Source of the DNA: Echinometra lucunter
Lineage: Eukaryota > Echinodermata > Echinoidea > Camarodonta > Echinometridae
Direction: 5' to 3'
Assembly (NCBI GenBank): GCA_029962745.1
Contig: CM057156.1
Span: forward strand, 29,634,647-29,698,646
DNA length: 64,000 nucleotides
Below the pieces are notes generated by a model. That model had not been told where the DNA came from, did not search any database, and saw only the letters and a list, made by a program, of their open reading frames with translations. The position numbers and the translations under genes are program-made. Positions 35,890 to 48,700 of this stretch are shown in pieces (within the stretch, counting starts at the first letter, position 1; the number at the start of each line of letters is the position of its first letter).

Positions 35890-36459
35890 TAGAGACAAAA
35901 AAGATGGGGGAAAAAGGATAAGAAATCAGAAAGCAGATACAGTGGAACATCAGTACATGTAGCTAATGGCAAAAGAATATATTTCTGTGGTCTGTTGTCT
36001 CCATTTTTTCTTTACCATTCTAATAGAATACTTTGTCTCCTATTGTTTGTCCTTATACTTTTTCCTGTCTCCCCATCCGTTCCCTCCCCCCTCACTCTCT
36101 CTCTCTCTCTTTCTCTCTCTATCTCTCTCTCTCTCTTTCTATTTCCTTTGCAACGGCTGTGTCACAATAACACTTATGGTATAACTTTCTGAATAACTTC
36201 CATGACTTCACCCTTTAATAGTTCGGACACATCATGTCCACAGTAAGTAAATAATGATTCTTTTTTCTAATAAAATTGGTCTTTTAATACAATGTACATT
36301 ATACAATTGAATACAAATACATGTAGCTTGCCTTGTGTATCATACACTCTTTTGAATCAAATCCACTTTGAATAAATACTCATAACAGTTCCTCATTCTT
36401 ATTTAGATGATTCAAACACAAGCATTATATGAATACATTCAATCAAGGTGTGAGAATAT

Positions 36460-37572
36460 ACTGGGTGTTTTAAGGAAAAGAAACCCAACTTTGAAAAATT
36501 CCTATAAATCAAGTATTTGTTTACTGGTGTTGGATTTCATATCATACTAAAGAGTAATTCATAAGTTTCCCCACTTGTTTTCAGAGTCATGCATCACTGA
36601 ACACTGTTGTTTTCAAAATTTTGTACGACATCCCAAGTGATCCACTTTCGGTCAATAACCAAATAGGCATGATGTTGACAAGAAGCCTTCTGTCAAATGG
36701 CCTGGGTGCTAGACCTCTAAAAAAAAGGGTGATCATTTTTTCAGATTTGTGTTAGTGAGGTGTTATCTACATTTACAACCTTTTCAGATAAGTAGCATTT
36801 GCGAAGAAGACTGCCTGGCTGAATAATCCAATCCAATCCAAAAGTCATTTGATATAGTGCCTTTCCTCGCTGTTAAAAAGCGCTGCACACACTAGTCCAT
36901 GTTTGGGCCACTCAAACAAAACTTTATCACTTCACGAAGATCAGTTTACCTAGCAATGACCAGTGCATAGTGAAGGTCTGTAAAGGTCCAAAAGCTGTGC
37001 AAATCTGAGACAAGGAGCATAAAAGAGGGGGATATTTGTGTGTGAAGATTTGAGTTCGCTGATTTTTATTTTTTGAGAAAATGAATGTCTTTGATGAAAA
37101 TTTGGAGGAAGTTGCCTGCAACACTGCAGATAAACAAACATGTTCTCTGTGCTCCCTGAGGATCTAACTTCTTCTTGGCCAAGATTTATGACTGTCAATC
37201 TTCTTGTTCTTTGCTGTGTGAAGTTCGTCACACTCTTTGTTCAGGCATAAACCTAATCATGATAAGATTCACGTACTTAACAGATGGCTATGGAGAGCTA
37301 CCAAGATAAGTGGACAAAGCCTTTCAACTCACACCCTGGCTAGTGTGTTTTTGAGGAGAGTGAACCACCTGTGATGATTTTGCACAAAATTTTGAAGACA
37401 ATGGCATTCACTGTTGCGTGACCTTGAAAACTAATACTAGTCATCATTGGAAAGCATAGGAACTATTACTTTGCATGATATGAAACTCAATAGGCCTACC
37501 AATAAATGAACCAACCATTAGCTAGAAATTTTCAAAGCTGGGTTTCCTTTCTTTTTTTAAAACACACAGTGT
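36460..37572. mobile_element. Foldback element with diverged arms of about 200 bp
   Basis: The left arm (from about 36460; ctgggtgttttaagg, aaacccaactttgaaaa, tttcatatcat, tcaaaattttgt) recurs inverted near 37340-37572 (acaaaattttga, atgatatgaaa, ttttcaaagctgggttt, ttaaaacacacag). The middle has no recognisable protein. A nonautonomous DNA transposon is the best guess. Confidence 0.6.
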
Positions 37573-37739
37573 AATCATTACCCTGGTAAAACTGGGTTTC
37601 AAACCTACAACAATATGTGCATCCTTTAACTCCCTATGGATTTACTACTATTCTTTCTTAACGTGCATATGATAAAGCAATAAACAGAGTTTATATATGA
37701 TCCTCACGAGACCCTGTAGTATCCCGGGGTAGTATCCTA

Positions 37740-37850
37740 GGTATCGAGTGAGTAATGTTTCGCAAAAGAGCATAGTCCAGCGGTTGAGATTCAAACTCCG
37801 ATCAGTTAGTTGTTCAGCACTAGAACACAGTACAGAATACCTAGCCATAT
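37740..37850 (-). repeat. Possible tRNA-derived SINE fragment (minus strand)
   Basis: On the minus strand ctagtgctgaacaactaac is followed by cggagtttgaatctcaaccg, resembling the A-box to B-box part of a tRNA-related SINE. It is too decayed for a firm call. Confidence 0.35.
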
Positions 37851-37955
37851 TCTTTCTCGGTCGATGTTGGGAACTTCAGTTCCGTTAATCCAAGATATAT
37901 AAATGCCGGACTGATTTTATGTCATTTTCGAAAAGGTTCTTACCACTGATGTCTT

Positions 37956-38003
37956 TAACCCTAATCAGGCTGGGCTTTTTGAGCGATGCTATACCGCTAT
38001 ACC

Positions 38004-38038
<35 letters not shown>

Positions 38039-38738
38039 CTGTTCCACCCCCCTTGAGATCTCGGCCGTCGATCGCGCGATCACGCCGAATATCGGCACGC
38101 ACGTCACCCGTGACGTCATCTACCAATTTCCGTAGTTACATTTTACGAAAATAATTCATTAGGTAATTAATTAGTGCTAATTTATGCGTAAATCAGACTT
38201 TTTGCTATAAATCACTAGCTGAAGCTCCAAATAGTCTTATTTTTGCTGTGAATACTCTTTGTAGTGTTGTTAACAAGTATACATGAAAAAAAGTGTAATC
38301 AAATTTAATTTCTTATGTATTTCATTGTTTTGGAAATTTCTTATATATTTCTTTGTTTTTCGACTTTTTGTTTTTTATTGTTTTTTCGACAAAATTCGTC
38401 GACAATACTATTTGGATCATAACCAGACTAAAACTAAGTTGATTTTGATCATTATAGTAAAAATAGTCATACACCTATGAATTATTGCTAAAAACAAAAT
38501 TTGTATTGGATTTGTACACGAAATCACGTTTTTGAGCAAGTTTTTATCCGACATGCGAGTACAAAATATTGCGTAACTTCGAAACCGCGTACCCGGATGT
38601 CATGAATTTGGTCTCAAAAGGTGCGCGAGATGCTACAGAAAAAAAGTCATGCAGCGTCGCGTCACGGCGACATATCGCGCGAAATGTCGAGGGGGCGGAT
38701 TCCACCCCCCCCCCCCTCCCCCAGCCTTTTTAGGGTTA
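37956..38738. mobile_element. TTAACCC-ended nonautonomous element (783 bp)
   Basis: The ends taaccctaatcaggctggg and ccagcctttttagggtta are inverted repeats. Inside each end lies a G or C run with a matching word (gttccacccccc on the left, ggattccacccccc on the right). The left G run is 33 long (38006-38038). The interior is CpG-rich at both ends and AT-rich in the middle. Confidence 0.65.
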
Positions 38739-38879
38739 GAAGACTGCAATGATGACGAGTAACATATCAAAGGGTTCAGTTGCCATCAAATTATTTTGAT
38801 GATTGGATGGTGTATTACGAAAATGCAGTTATCAAAGAGCACATTTTGAACAAAGTGATCAAAGTGTGTTGCAGTATAT

Positions 38880-38885
38880 TTTATT
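38880..38885 (-). terminator. Candidate polyadenylation signal for the MAM gene
   Basis: On the minus strand AATAAA lies about 640 bp after the stop. The hAT-like MITE would then be inside the 3' UTR. Other signals are possible. Confidence 0.25.
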
Positions 38886-38889
38886 TACC

Positions 38890-39137
38890 CAGGGGCGGCG
38901 CCAGGGTATTTTGATAGGGGGGGGGGTAAGATGACCCATAGGTCAATTTATTGACGTTTTAGATAAAGAAATAGGGGTATTATATAGTTGCAAGCCAGAG
39001 GCCTCTCTTTTCCCACCCTCTTTTTCTTCTTCCTCCTCTTTTTACTTCTTTTTTCTTCTTTTTTCTCCTCTTTTTTTTGATCACTTGAAAAATCATAGGG
39101 GGGGCATTTGCCCCCTCCCCCTGTAGCGCCGCCCCTG
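38890..39137. mobile_element. hAT-like MITE, 248 bp, perfect 8-bp target duplication
   Basis: The ends are CAGGGGCGGCGCCAGGG and TAGCGCCGCCCCTG. The 8-mer TATTTACC flanks both sides (38882-38889 and 39138-39145). An 8-bp duplication with CAGGG-type ends fits the hAT superfamily. The interior has G and C runs and a TTC-rich part, with no coding capacity. Confidence 0.85.
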
Positions 39138-39520
39138 TATTTACCCTATCATCAGATTCAGTGACAACTGCACATACAGTGCGCCGGGACAGTGCGCACA
39201 TTTCCAGTGCAGTTTTGCAGGGGCACACATGAATGTACCACAAATTACATAGCGTTATTTCATTTATGATGAAATATGTGAAAAAAAAACGCAATTCACT
39301 TACACTCAGCACTGTCTTTGCACCGCTACACAACCTTTTCCTAACTTTCAAACAAGAAGTTTTTTTTCACAGTGTCACACATCCTTGCATCAACTATCTA
39401 CCATAATCCATGTACAATAATCATATTATCTACAATAAATTTATCTACAATAGTTCTTTTCTTATAAAAAATGTTTGTTATAAAAATTCAATATGATCAC
39501 GTGCACTGCCCGAGTCATTA

Positions 39521-39765
39521 TCATGACCTGTATTCGTCAATACTAGTTGCTGTGGTATCTAACGTGGAGTCATTGTTCGCCAGCGACATGGTGATAGGAT
39601 GTTCGTCGCTTTGACGTCGTTGAAGAAACATGACAGGGAACGGTGATCGATGCCGCCTCCGTACCCATAAGAAGCAGACGACGATCAGGGCGAGGAGAGA
39701 GATGACCAGAAGAAGAGCTAAGGCGAGCACCGGTATATGCTTACTCTCTATTTGTAAAATATTAC
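39521..39765 (-). CDS. MAM gene exon 19: transmembrane helix and cytoplasmic tail
   Basis: Phase 1 in, TGA at 39523-39521. It encodes a short stalk, the helix PVLALALLLVISLLALIVVC and a stop-transfer WVRRRHR. A 46-residue Ser/Thr-rich tail follows and ends SIDEYRS. No signalling motif is certain. Confidence 0.9.
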
Positions 39766-42700
39766 CTTAGGGGAAAAAAGTCGGAGAAGAAAATGTTTCT
39801 ATACGTTATAGTTTGCTTGTATTGTTAATCTGGTATACTGAAAAGTTTTTGTACGATTCGGAAAAGTACTTTTAGAACGAAAGCAATGTTTTTGTAAAAT
39901 TAGTCTGTTCTGTCATGACTGCACATTTATCATATTTATCATAAAATACATGTAATACTGTCTTTCTAAAAACGGTTAAGGTACCAACTGCTATTCGAAA
40001 TCAGATACAGCAATATTTATAATTAACAAAAACGTATGTGATCACAGAACGTTCTTTAAAACAATCTACAATTTGATCCCCTCCCCTTACAATATTCATG
40101 ATGGAATTGAATGGATTTGTTCTTAAAGGGCGGTAGGTGTTGTAAACAATATCTACTTTCGTTTTACGAGCGCACATTGCAGTTTAAAAGGTGATATTTT
40201 AGAGACATTTTTCACCCTTTACCAGCTACCTAAATCATATACTCTGAAATTTCTCTTTCATTCTTTTTTTCTTCACATTTCATAACAAATTTCTGCACAA
40301 TTCAACGTGGTAATTATTGAGAAATCCATTTACCTGATTTACATGCTCCTATCGTAATTGAAATGTCATCTAACGCAACAGCTTCTATGTCCGTGTCTAC
40401 TTTGTCGTTGATTTGAGCCATAAAAGTTATCTGCAAAAGAAATCGAAAAAAAGACGAATATTGAAAGAAAATAATCTCAACTTCATGCAAGTCTTATGCT
40501 CAATGAATCAAATTAATGTCGTTGGTTAAAAATGTCCTGCCAACGTTTCTCTCCCCCCCCCCTCTCTCTCTCTCTCTCTTATGTATTTTTCATAGCCAAT
40601 CAGTTATGCACTGCTTATTTTTAATTGTCAAATACTTGATTCTACATTCTTAACCCATGCTAACTCAAGCTGGTTTTGTCACTTTGTTTAAAGTCATGAC
40701 AAATTCCAGAAATCTGAGAATGTGTTCTTGTTTCTCTGTTTCCTCTATCTCTAAATCATAGATGCTTACATAATGGCTTATAGTCAATAAATTAATGTAT
40801 TTAAAATTAACGATGTTGCGATTCATGATACGTCTTACATACTGATTTGTTGAACAGTAGTCTAAGACGACACTTACTTTAAAAGGGTTATAATAGTTGT
40901 CAACTCTGAGCGGAATTGAAGCTTTTTTCCATTTTTCCCGATATATCGAATTTCCGTAAAAGCGTTGTTGATCCGTTATCGCTTTCGACCAATACCGATA
41001 ATTGGAGTTCGCCGCTTCCAATCACCGCGTAATAAAATCGATACAGTGTCCGATGAACGATACAGCAGAAAGAAAAGGACTCGATATGTTCGTTGTTGAG
41101 CCTGAAGGTATCGGTTTGTCTCCAACGATGATGAACAGAAAAGAATCTATAAATGAGAAAGATTAAAAAAATAATAAGAATGTGCAACATCTGGGAATAA
41201 AATAGAGATAGAGCATTCTATATTTGTTATAAATGAGCTGCCGTGTATTGTTTCACCGTTTTACTTTCATTCAAACGACATAATTCACTGTTATTTTATT
41301 CCTCATATCATGAAGCGCAAAAGGTAATACGGCGGGACAGCAGCCAAATATTGATGAAATACAACCTTTTAAATCATTTTACCGCCAATTTTTGAGAATG
41401 CCTAATTTAGCAATAAAGATTAAAGGATTACCTTAGACAAAAAAAAAAAAAAAAAAAAAAAAAAACTGGTAGGGTCGGGAAAATATTTCGAAATGAACAC
41501 AGAACTTGATCTTTCTTTTCATTTCTAATGCAGCCATTTAGGCTTATTTTTGAACTTTTTTTTCTAATAAACCAAACCGAGTTAAATAAGTAAGTTTTAC
41601 AGTAAACCACGATATTGTATTTATCATGGACAGATAAATGAGCCTGGTAAATGTTTCTTTCTCACCTCTTGTACCATCTTCAGTGAGAGAATCTATGGTT
41701 TGTAGATCAGACATAGAGGACGCTGTAGCATCATACCATGACCACTGGAAATAGATGGAAGGTCCACCGCTTTCCTGGTAGTTACAGTCGTGCAGACCTT
41801 TCTCGAAGTCGCACAACGACTCGCTCGGTAAACCATCACATGGTCGACGAAGAAATGTAATGTCGTCTACAGCTATGTCGCTACGGAATGATTTACCGAT
41901 CACGGCCTCAAATTTTATCTGAAGAAAAATGATTTTGAAATATCACATTTGATGTTTCCGAAGTTAAAGTAAGTGGTGTATAGATCTATTCGTGTCTTGG
42001 TTAATGATCAGAATAATCGGACGGGATACCTGACACGGCCCATCTATTTTCAAATGAAATTAGAAATCTGGACTATATTTTCAAGGATTATATCTACTAT
42101 TGTATAACAAATTCATTATCTGTGTTAAGAAACAGTCTTTATGGAAGTCCAAAGTATGGTACGATTTTCATTTTTGAAAATGCACACCTGTAGTGGTCCG
42201 TCAACCTCAATAACATCGATATTGGCAGGCAACCACGACGTCATCTTCTGACCATGAAGCCTGAGAATTTCTAATCCAGCTGACCCTGTCTGATGACCCG
42301 GAAGCACTATGGATATCCTGAGGGATCCAGTATCAACTCCATTCATGTGATAATAAAACTTGAGGCACATGGGTTGGTTGTTACCCGCGATGGGTGGGAC
42401 GAGGAACGCGGCTCGGTCACCTGGCCGCTGGGGTTGGGAAGCCTCAGCATAGAAGTAAAAGCCTATGGTGAAGGATATAACGAGAATGAGTTAATATCTC
42501 ATTAGAAGCATGAATCTGACGCTTGGAAACGTTTAACGACATGCATTTCACTGTCATGAAACTTTGCTCTTTTCGTTACCGGTATATAATCTGAAGCCTA
42601 AAGAAGTTGAGTTCTTCTACAATGAGTAACTCAATAATAGATTAATTCCTATTCGCGCTTTGAGGTAAGCCTAATGAGCCTAATAGACACCCCCCCCCCC

Positions 42701-45700
42701 CCCACAAGTACTTCCGTTCCAAATGTGTTTTACAATACATTCTGGGTAAAACCGGTGCATACCTTCCGCGGTTCCAGTTGTATGATCAACTAGAGGTCCT
42801 GTATCTGCTGTAGCTGTTCTTCCGCGATGCCGGACCCAGTCGAAATCGTCTTTCTTTGCCTGGATGTAGTCGCAGCCGCGATCCTGTTCGAAGTCGCAGT
42901 TTGCCGTCAGCGGGAACCTCGGTGGTTTAATTTCTATGTCATTTGAAGGATTAGAAATAGTAATCTTGAAGTGTTTGAAGTAATGATACACGGCAACATC
43001 AGTTCTTGCTAAATTCAGAGGTAATATCACAGCAGGAGCTATGCATGACTGTATTTCAGCGAGAACACAACACATTCAGCAAGTGAACAGTCCAAAAGTA
43101 TTATTTCATCTTTAAACCCGGCCATAGACTAAATAATTTTCATGCTCAATGATGTAATATGCTGAATTATCTATTTCAAAAATATGAACGCCATTAGGAA
43201 CAAGAAATCCGCCACCCTGTACTCTCATTATCGGCGACCCCATTTTGCCAGAAAACCATGCACATTATGTGTTTTTTTTTTTCACATCGACCACGGATTA
43301 TTTTGAGCCTATATAATATATTCATCACTGAAAAAGTCTAAGCATAACAAATTTTTCCCACAACAATATAGTATTGCATTCTTGAAGCATATTTTATGAT
43401 TATTCCATCATGTCTCTATGTTTCTTACCTGGTACCTTGCAACCGTTATTCTCTAGTCTGACGTCATCAATCGCGATGTCTCCGAGATTTGTAATTTTTC
43501 CAACTACTCCTTGGATGGTCACCTACGCGTCAATGAAAAGATACAGAATGTTGTTCTCTTGCCTTTTACAGGATTCACGCTGATAATGTGTTCGATTAAA
43601 GATAATGTTCCAGAGATAACATATTCGTTATACATATGTTCGTTTATGGGTTTCTTAACAGTTCGCATCTTCTTACAATCAACGGTACGCGGTCGTCAAG
43701 CAATAACATGATACCATTTCGGTAAAGCACAATAAATTCTAGTACAGTTGTAGTGAGATGATCATTTGATTTGAAGGAACTTAGAGTCATTCGCAAGATC
43801 TCGTCATGTTAATTTTTTTAACAAAGAAACAATGATTACACAAGGTTGTAGATCTGCATGTCATTGTAATATTGTAATCAATCTCGTATTTACAAGAAAT
43901 TGTCCCATGAAAATGTTTAACAAAATGAGAGCAATGAATAATCTCAATGCCGCCGACGTATGAATTTAGAGGGTCTATCTGCATCTGTATGAAATGCCTT
44001 AAATTTGGTGTTGGGGATTTGCTATAAATTCTTAAGAAGTAATAGGTTATCATATTCACTTGGTGACGACGGAAGCAAACTAAAATAGAGAGATTAAGAG
44101 AGTATAAGGAGTGTGATTACAGAAATTATTTCTCGAAATAAGTATGATTAAAAGAACAGTTTTGTTCAATAAATACCTACGTAAACAGGTGTAGTCATTG
44201 GTTGAATGGGCACCAAGGCTTTCAACCATTTGGCTTCCTGTGTCCCATAGACGACAAACTGGGGGTCAAAGGATTCGGTTCCGCGAAACGGCACGACGTA
44301 GACATTGAGGAAGTCCGCGTTTTTGGATGACATGAAGTAGAAGAAAGTAAAGCAACGTGGGTACGGCGAAGCCGCGATGAGTGGTGATCTGAGTTGAGCC
44401 TTGTCATTGGTCCTCAAGAAACGCTGAGATGTGTCAATGTAGGCATATGTTCCTATTGGTCAGAGAAAATCAGTGAACAAAATTTCAAATTGATATGAAC
44501 TTACGCTCATTTGTGACCCTTTCCTCCTTGAAGAAAAATGAAAACTTGATAATGAAATGTACCCACCACCCCTTCCCGAACGAATATACAGTATGCGTTG
44601 ACACTGGTCAATGATAATTACAATACATCAACAAATGAATCACTTACTCTTTCCATTCTTGATAGCAGTTTTGTAGTGTAAAGATGGAAGTATAGACGTA
44701 ATATGATAATAACGTCTGGGTGTAGAGGAAAAATAGAATATTCATTACATCAGTAATATTCCCATAACTTTAATCATATGGTAGTTTAAGCTTCTACCAA
44801 CCTTAAATTTTGTAGAAACAGTGTGACTGATCACTTGGCTTGAGAAAGTCCACTGGAGTGGACGAAAGTTTGCCTACTAAATTTAAGGTTGGTAGAAAAA
44901 AATACTGTTGTATGACTACCTCCAACCGATGAAAGTTTTCTGTAACGTTAAATATTTCTGCAATGATATTTGTAAAGACAACAGCATGGTGGAGGTATTC
45001 ACCTGTGCTGTTGGCGTATGTATGGTCCACCATGTTATCTATATTCTGATTGGTGTTTTGCCCCTGTCCGAGCTGCCAATCAAAGACGTCATTAGTCTCC
45101 TGAGTTAGGTTGCACCATGATCCATGTTCAAAGGTACATTCTACGCTTCGTACAACAGGAGGGATGGGCTCGTCTATTGGTGCATCCGTGGTCACTGAAA
45201 AGGAAGGGGAAAACTTTTCTATTGACTGACTATGCTCTATGACTGTCAAGTCAAAATCAGGATTATCCTCTTCGAGAAAACAAAACAAAGAAATAAGGTT
45301 GCCACGCTAACGTGTTCATGATACTCGTTTTATGATAGAATCAAATTCAATGTGGATTTTTGTTGGATAGCCATTTATCAAATTGCTTTCTTAAACAGTT
45401 GTGAGACTGAACATGCGATCCCTGAATTGACAGATAATCAACAAATGCATTCAATCACAGCCCATCCAATCAAGGACTACAATCTTTGATGATCATGTAC
45501 TCAACGAATAAAATTATCGGTACTGGACTATGCATGGTAGTGACGATATGTGTTTTACCTTCGGGACATTCGGAGCTCTCGAAAATTCGGATGTCGTCGA
45601 TTGCAATGTTGTCTCGAAACTGAACACCACCCATGGCATGGAACACCAGCTTAAAAAAAGAATAATAACAAGAAGTGTGCTGTTATTTCAAAGATTTCAG

Positions 45701-48700
45701 ATGCCCCTTCCGCCCCCCCCCCCCACACACACACACACGCGCGCGCGCACCCCCACACACCTCCTTTTAAGGGCAAGAGAACAGTTTGAACAAACTAGGA
45801 TAACAAAGTGTCCTTTCTGGCCTCTGAGATGTCCACTTCGTATGTGAGGGCAGCGGCATCATAGGGGCGGACTAGGGTTGGGGAGTTTTTTTTTTTCTCA
45901 ATTGCCCCTCGATACCGGTCATCTCGAAATTACAGACACCGAATTTCAGTCCTATATATAGCCCGCCTTTGGCCTTTTGGGGAGGGGAGAGGGAGGGAAG
46001 AGAAGAGAGGGATATCTGTCGTTGACTTTGTCGGCCTTTTTGCTTGAGCCGCACCATTCTTCAAAAAGATGGTTTTGATATTACAGCCTACGTCTAATTA
46101 TGCACAGGGAGGGGAACTTACATGAAGCGGGTAGAGAGATGCCGGGACTATAACTTCAGCTCGATGCCACTTGTCCCCCTGATTCCCCGTCATGTTCCAG
46201 ACTTGTCTGTCAGCAAAGTCTCCGTCCAGCCGGTTGATATAAACGACCAGCGCGTTCACGTCTGTGCCGTACATGTGATACCAAAACTCGACGCAAGACG
46301 AAGCTCTCTGCGGCTGGATCGGAGGCGACAATATACGGGCATCGTCACCTCCGTTTACAGATCTCTCGAAGAAAAGGTAGAAACCTTGAGAGAAGTCGAA
46401 GTCAGAATCAAAATATTGCCATGTGAATACATTTATTGTACCATAGTGCATTATTGTAAAAATTGGGAGCAAGAGAATGAATGAGCGACAACACAACAAG
46501 CAAAAGCTTGGACAAATAAATGCATATAGACAACCCCGAACCTTTATCGCTAGGCAACCCTGGATCGTGTAATATATCCCCCACTTTGGGGAAGAGATAT
46601 GCTGAATAATCCATAAAGGTATAACATCAACCCTGCTGGACAATGCAAATCCCCAAAGTTGGTTGCCCCAAATAAAGTCTCCAAATTGGGAATTTGCACC
46701 CTGTAACATTGCTACCAAGGGTGTCTATTAAAGTCTTCCAGATAGGTGAGTACAAAAGTATATACTCGAAAGCATGCACATACAGTTTCGATATTGGATT
46801 TTTATGTTGTTATTTATTTATTTATTCATTTATTTATCATTTATTTGTTTATTCATTCTTCATTCATTCATTCATTCATTCATTCATTCATTTATTTAGT
46901 AAGTTAACCATTCACTCATCTATTTCTTAATTTATTTAATTTGTTTTCACTTATTCATTCAATTAATCATTTTTTTTCATTTATTTGTTTGATTTCTTAT
47001 TCATTCATTCATTCATTCAGTTGTTTAATCTATTTCTATTTATTTATTTATTTCTTTATTCATTCATTCTTTCATCCATGCATTCAAATAGTAAGTTAAC
47101 CATTCCCTCATTTATTTCTTAATTTATTTAATTTGTTTTCACTTATTCATTTAATTGATCAATTCATTTAATCATTCATTTGCTTATTTGATTTCTTATT
47201 CATTCATTCATTCATTCAGTTATTTAATCTATTTCTATTTATTCATTTTTTTTTTTTTTCCTTATCAGATAAATGATTTAGATTATCTAGTGGCTGCTGC
47301 TTCCGCCACCCACTACCTCCCCCCCCCCCCCCCCCCCCCAAAAAAAAGAAGAATATTCGACATCCCTGATTCCTGATAATGTTTGAAGCACAGTCTTCGG
47401 ATGACTCTTACCAAGTTCATCTCCTCTTGTATGATCGACACTTGGACCAGTGAAGTCGACATAAGTCTGTCCATTACCCCACTGCCAATCTTCAGTGTCC
47501 TTTGATCGGTCCTGGGTGTAGTGGCAGATATCTGCCTCCTCGAAATCGCACGATACACTCGAGACATTCGCGTAGACATCTGAGAGGTAGAGAAACAAAC
47601 AGAAATAATGCCGCAATAACTCTAAATGCATGAAAACTGACATCGTTACGTTACAGGTTAGGTGTTCTAATACCAAACATGCTCAGAGGTCTATTTCCTA
47701 CACTTGACAACTGCTTGAACTTCACCCTTACACGCCTCAAACCTTACCTTAAAACTGAATAAATAAGCACTACAAGCGCTAACCCTGCACTGCTGACGAA
47801 AGAAAGTCAGGAGCAAATGTTGCCGGACCATCTTTTCTTTTAGTAAAGCGCTAATACGAAGTATCCAAGCATTTTACAGATGATATAGCACACAACAGGA
47901 TTCAGGACACATAACTATGTGCACAATCTCCATTTCTTTGATAGCAATAGACCTTTCTTTTTTACTTATTGTATTCAAATTTGCTCTTCAGAACAAAGAT
48001 GTTTTAAATAGCTTCAGAACCCTTGGTTACCAAATATTCAGTTCAAGTTATGCATAATGGCATCTGACTATATAGAATCAAGTTTGCATACATTTGATGT
48101 TGCTATGTCTGGTAAGCTTCTGAAAAGCTTCTTGTCAAGGGAAACTTGTTCGACAACTTTGCATAAAATTAGTAACCAGGTCTATTGTCACAATCATCGA
48201 TTCTGTTGTTTTACTTACGGTTGCCTGGGCAGGCATATGATGTAACAATTACGTCATCGATAGCAATGTCACCGTCGTACCGAACTCCTCGGGAAAATTC
48301 GAAGACAATCTGATGATATAGAAGAAAATAAAACATAATGTTGCATTTTGTTCCTTAATCACGGATGTGTGGTAGATTCAATCTAAGTCATTTATCGGTC
48401 ATTTCAGCGACACTATGATTTCTAGTACGACATCGTGATTTACTTTTGACATAACCACACAACAGTCTCACTAATCATGCTAATTAATGCTAAGCACCGG
48501 GGCTTGGAAAATGGGGCCAAGTACTTTCACTATTCGGAAATGCCTGACACTACTTGCTACCTGGGCCATTCTTCTACTTCCGAGCGGATTTTACAGGTTA
48601 TGACTCTCCTCGATTGTCATTTGAGTCATACTACTTGGACCCTGACGCCTAACGCTAACCCTAAACCTGCACTAAAATACAATAACCCTTAATCTTTGAA

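Larger units (their letters stand above)
33734..39520. other. Convergent intergenic region between SMG5 and the MAM gene
   Basis: No coding sequence was recognised. It should hold both 3' UTRs. The repeats seen are GT/GA (35827-35888) and CT (36090-36140) tracts, a long-armed foldback (36460-37572), a SINE-like fragment (about 37740-37850), a TTAACCC-ended element (37956-38738) and a hAT-like MITE (38890-39137). Confidence 0.6.
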
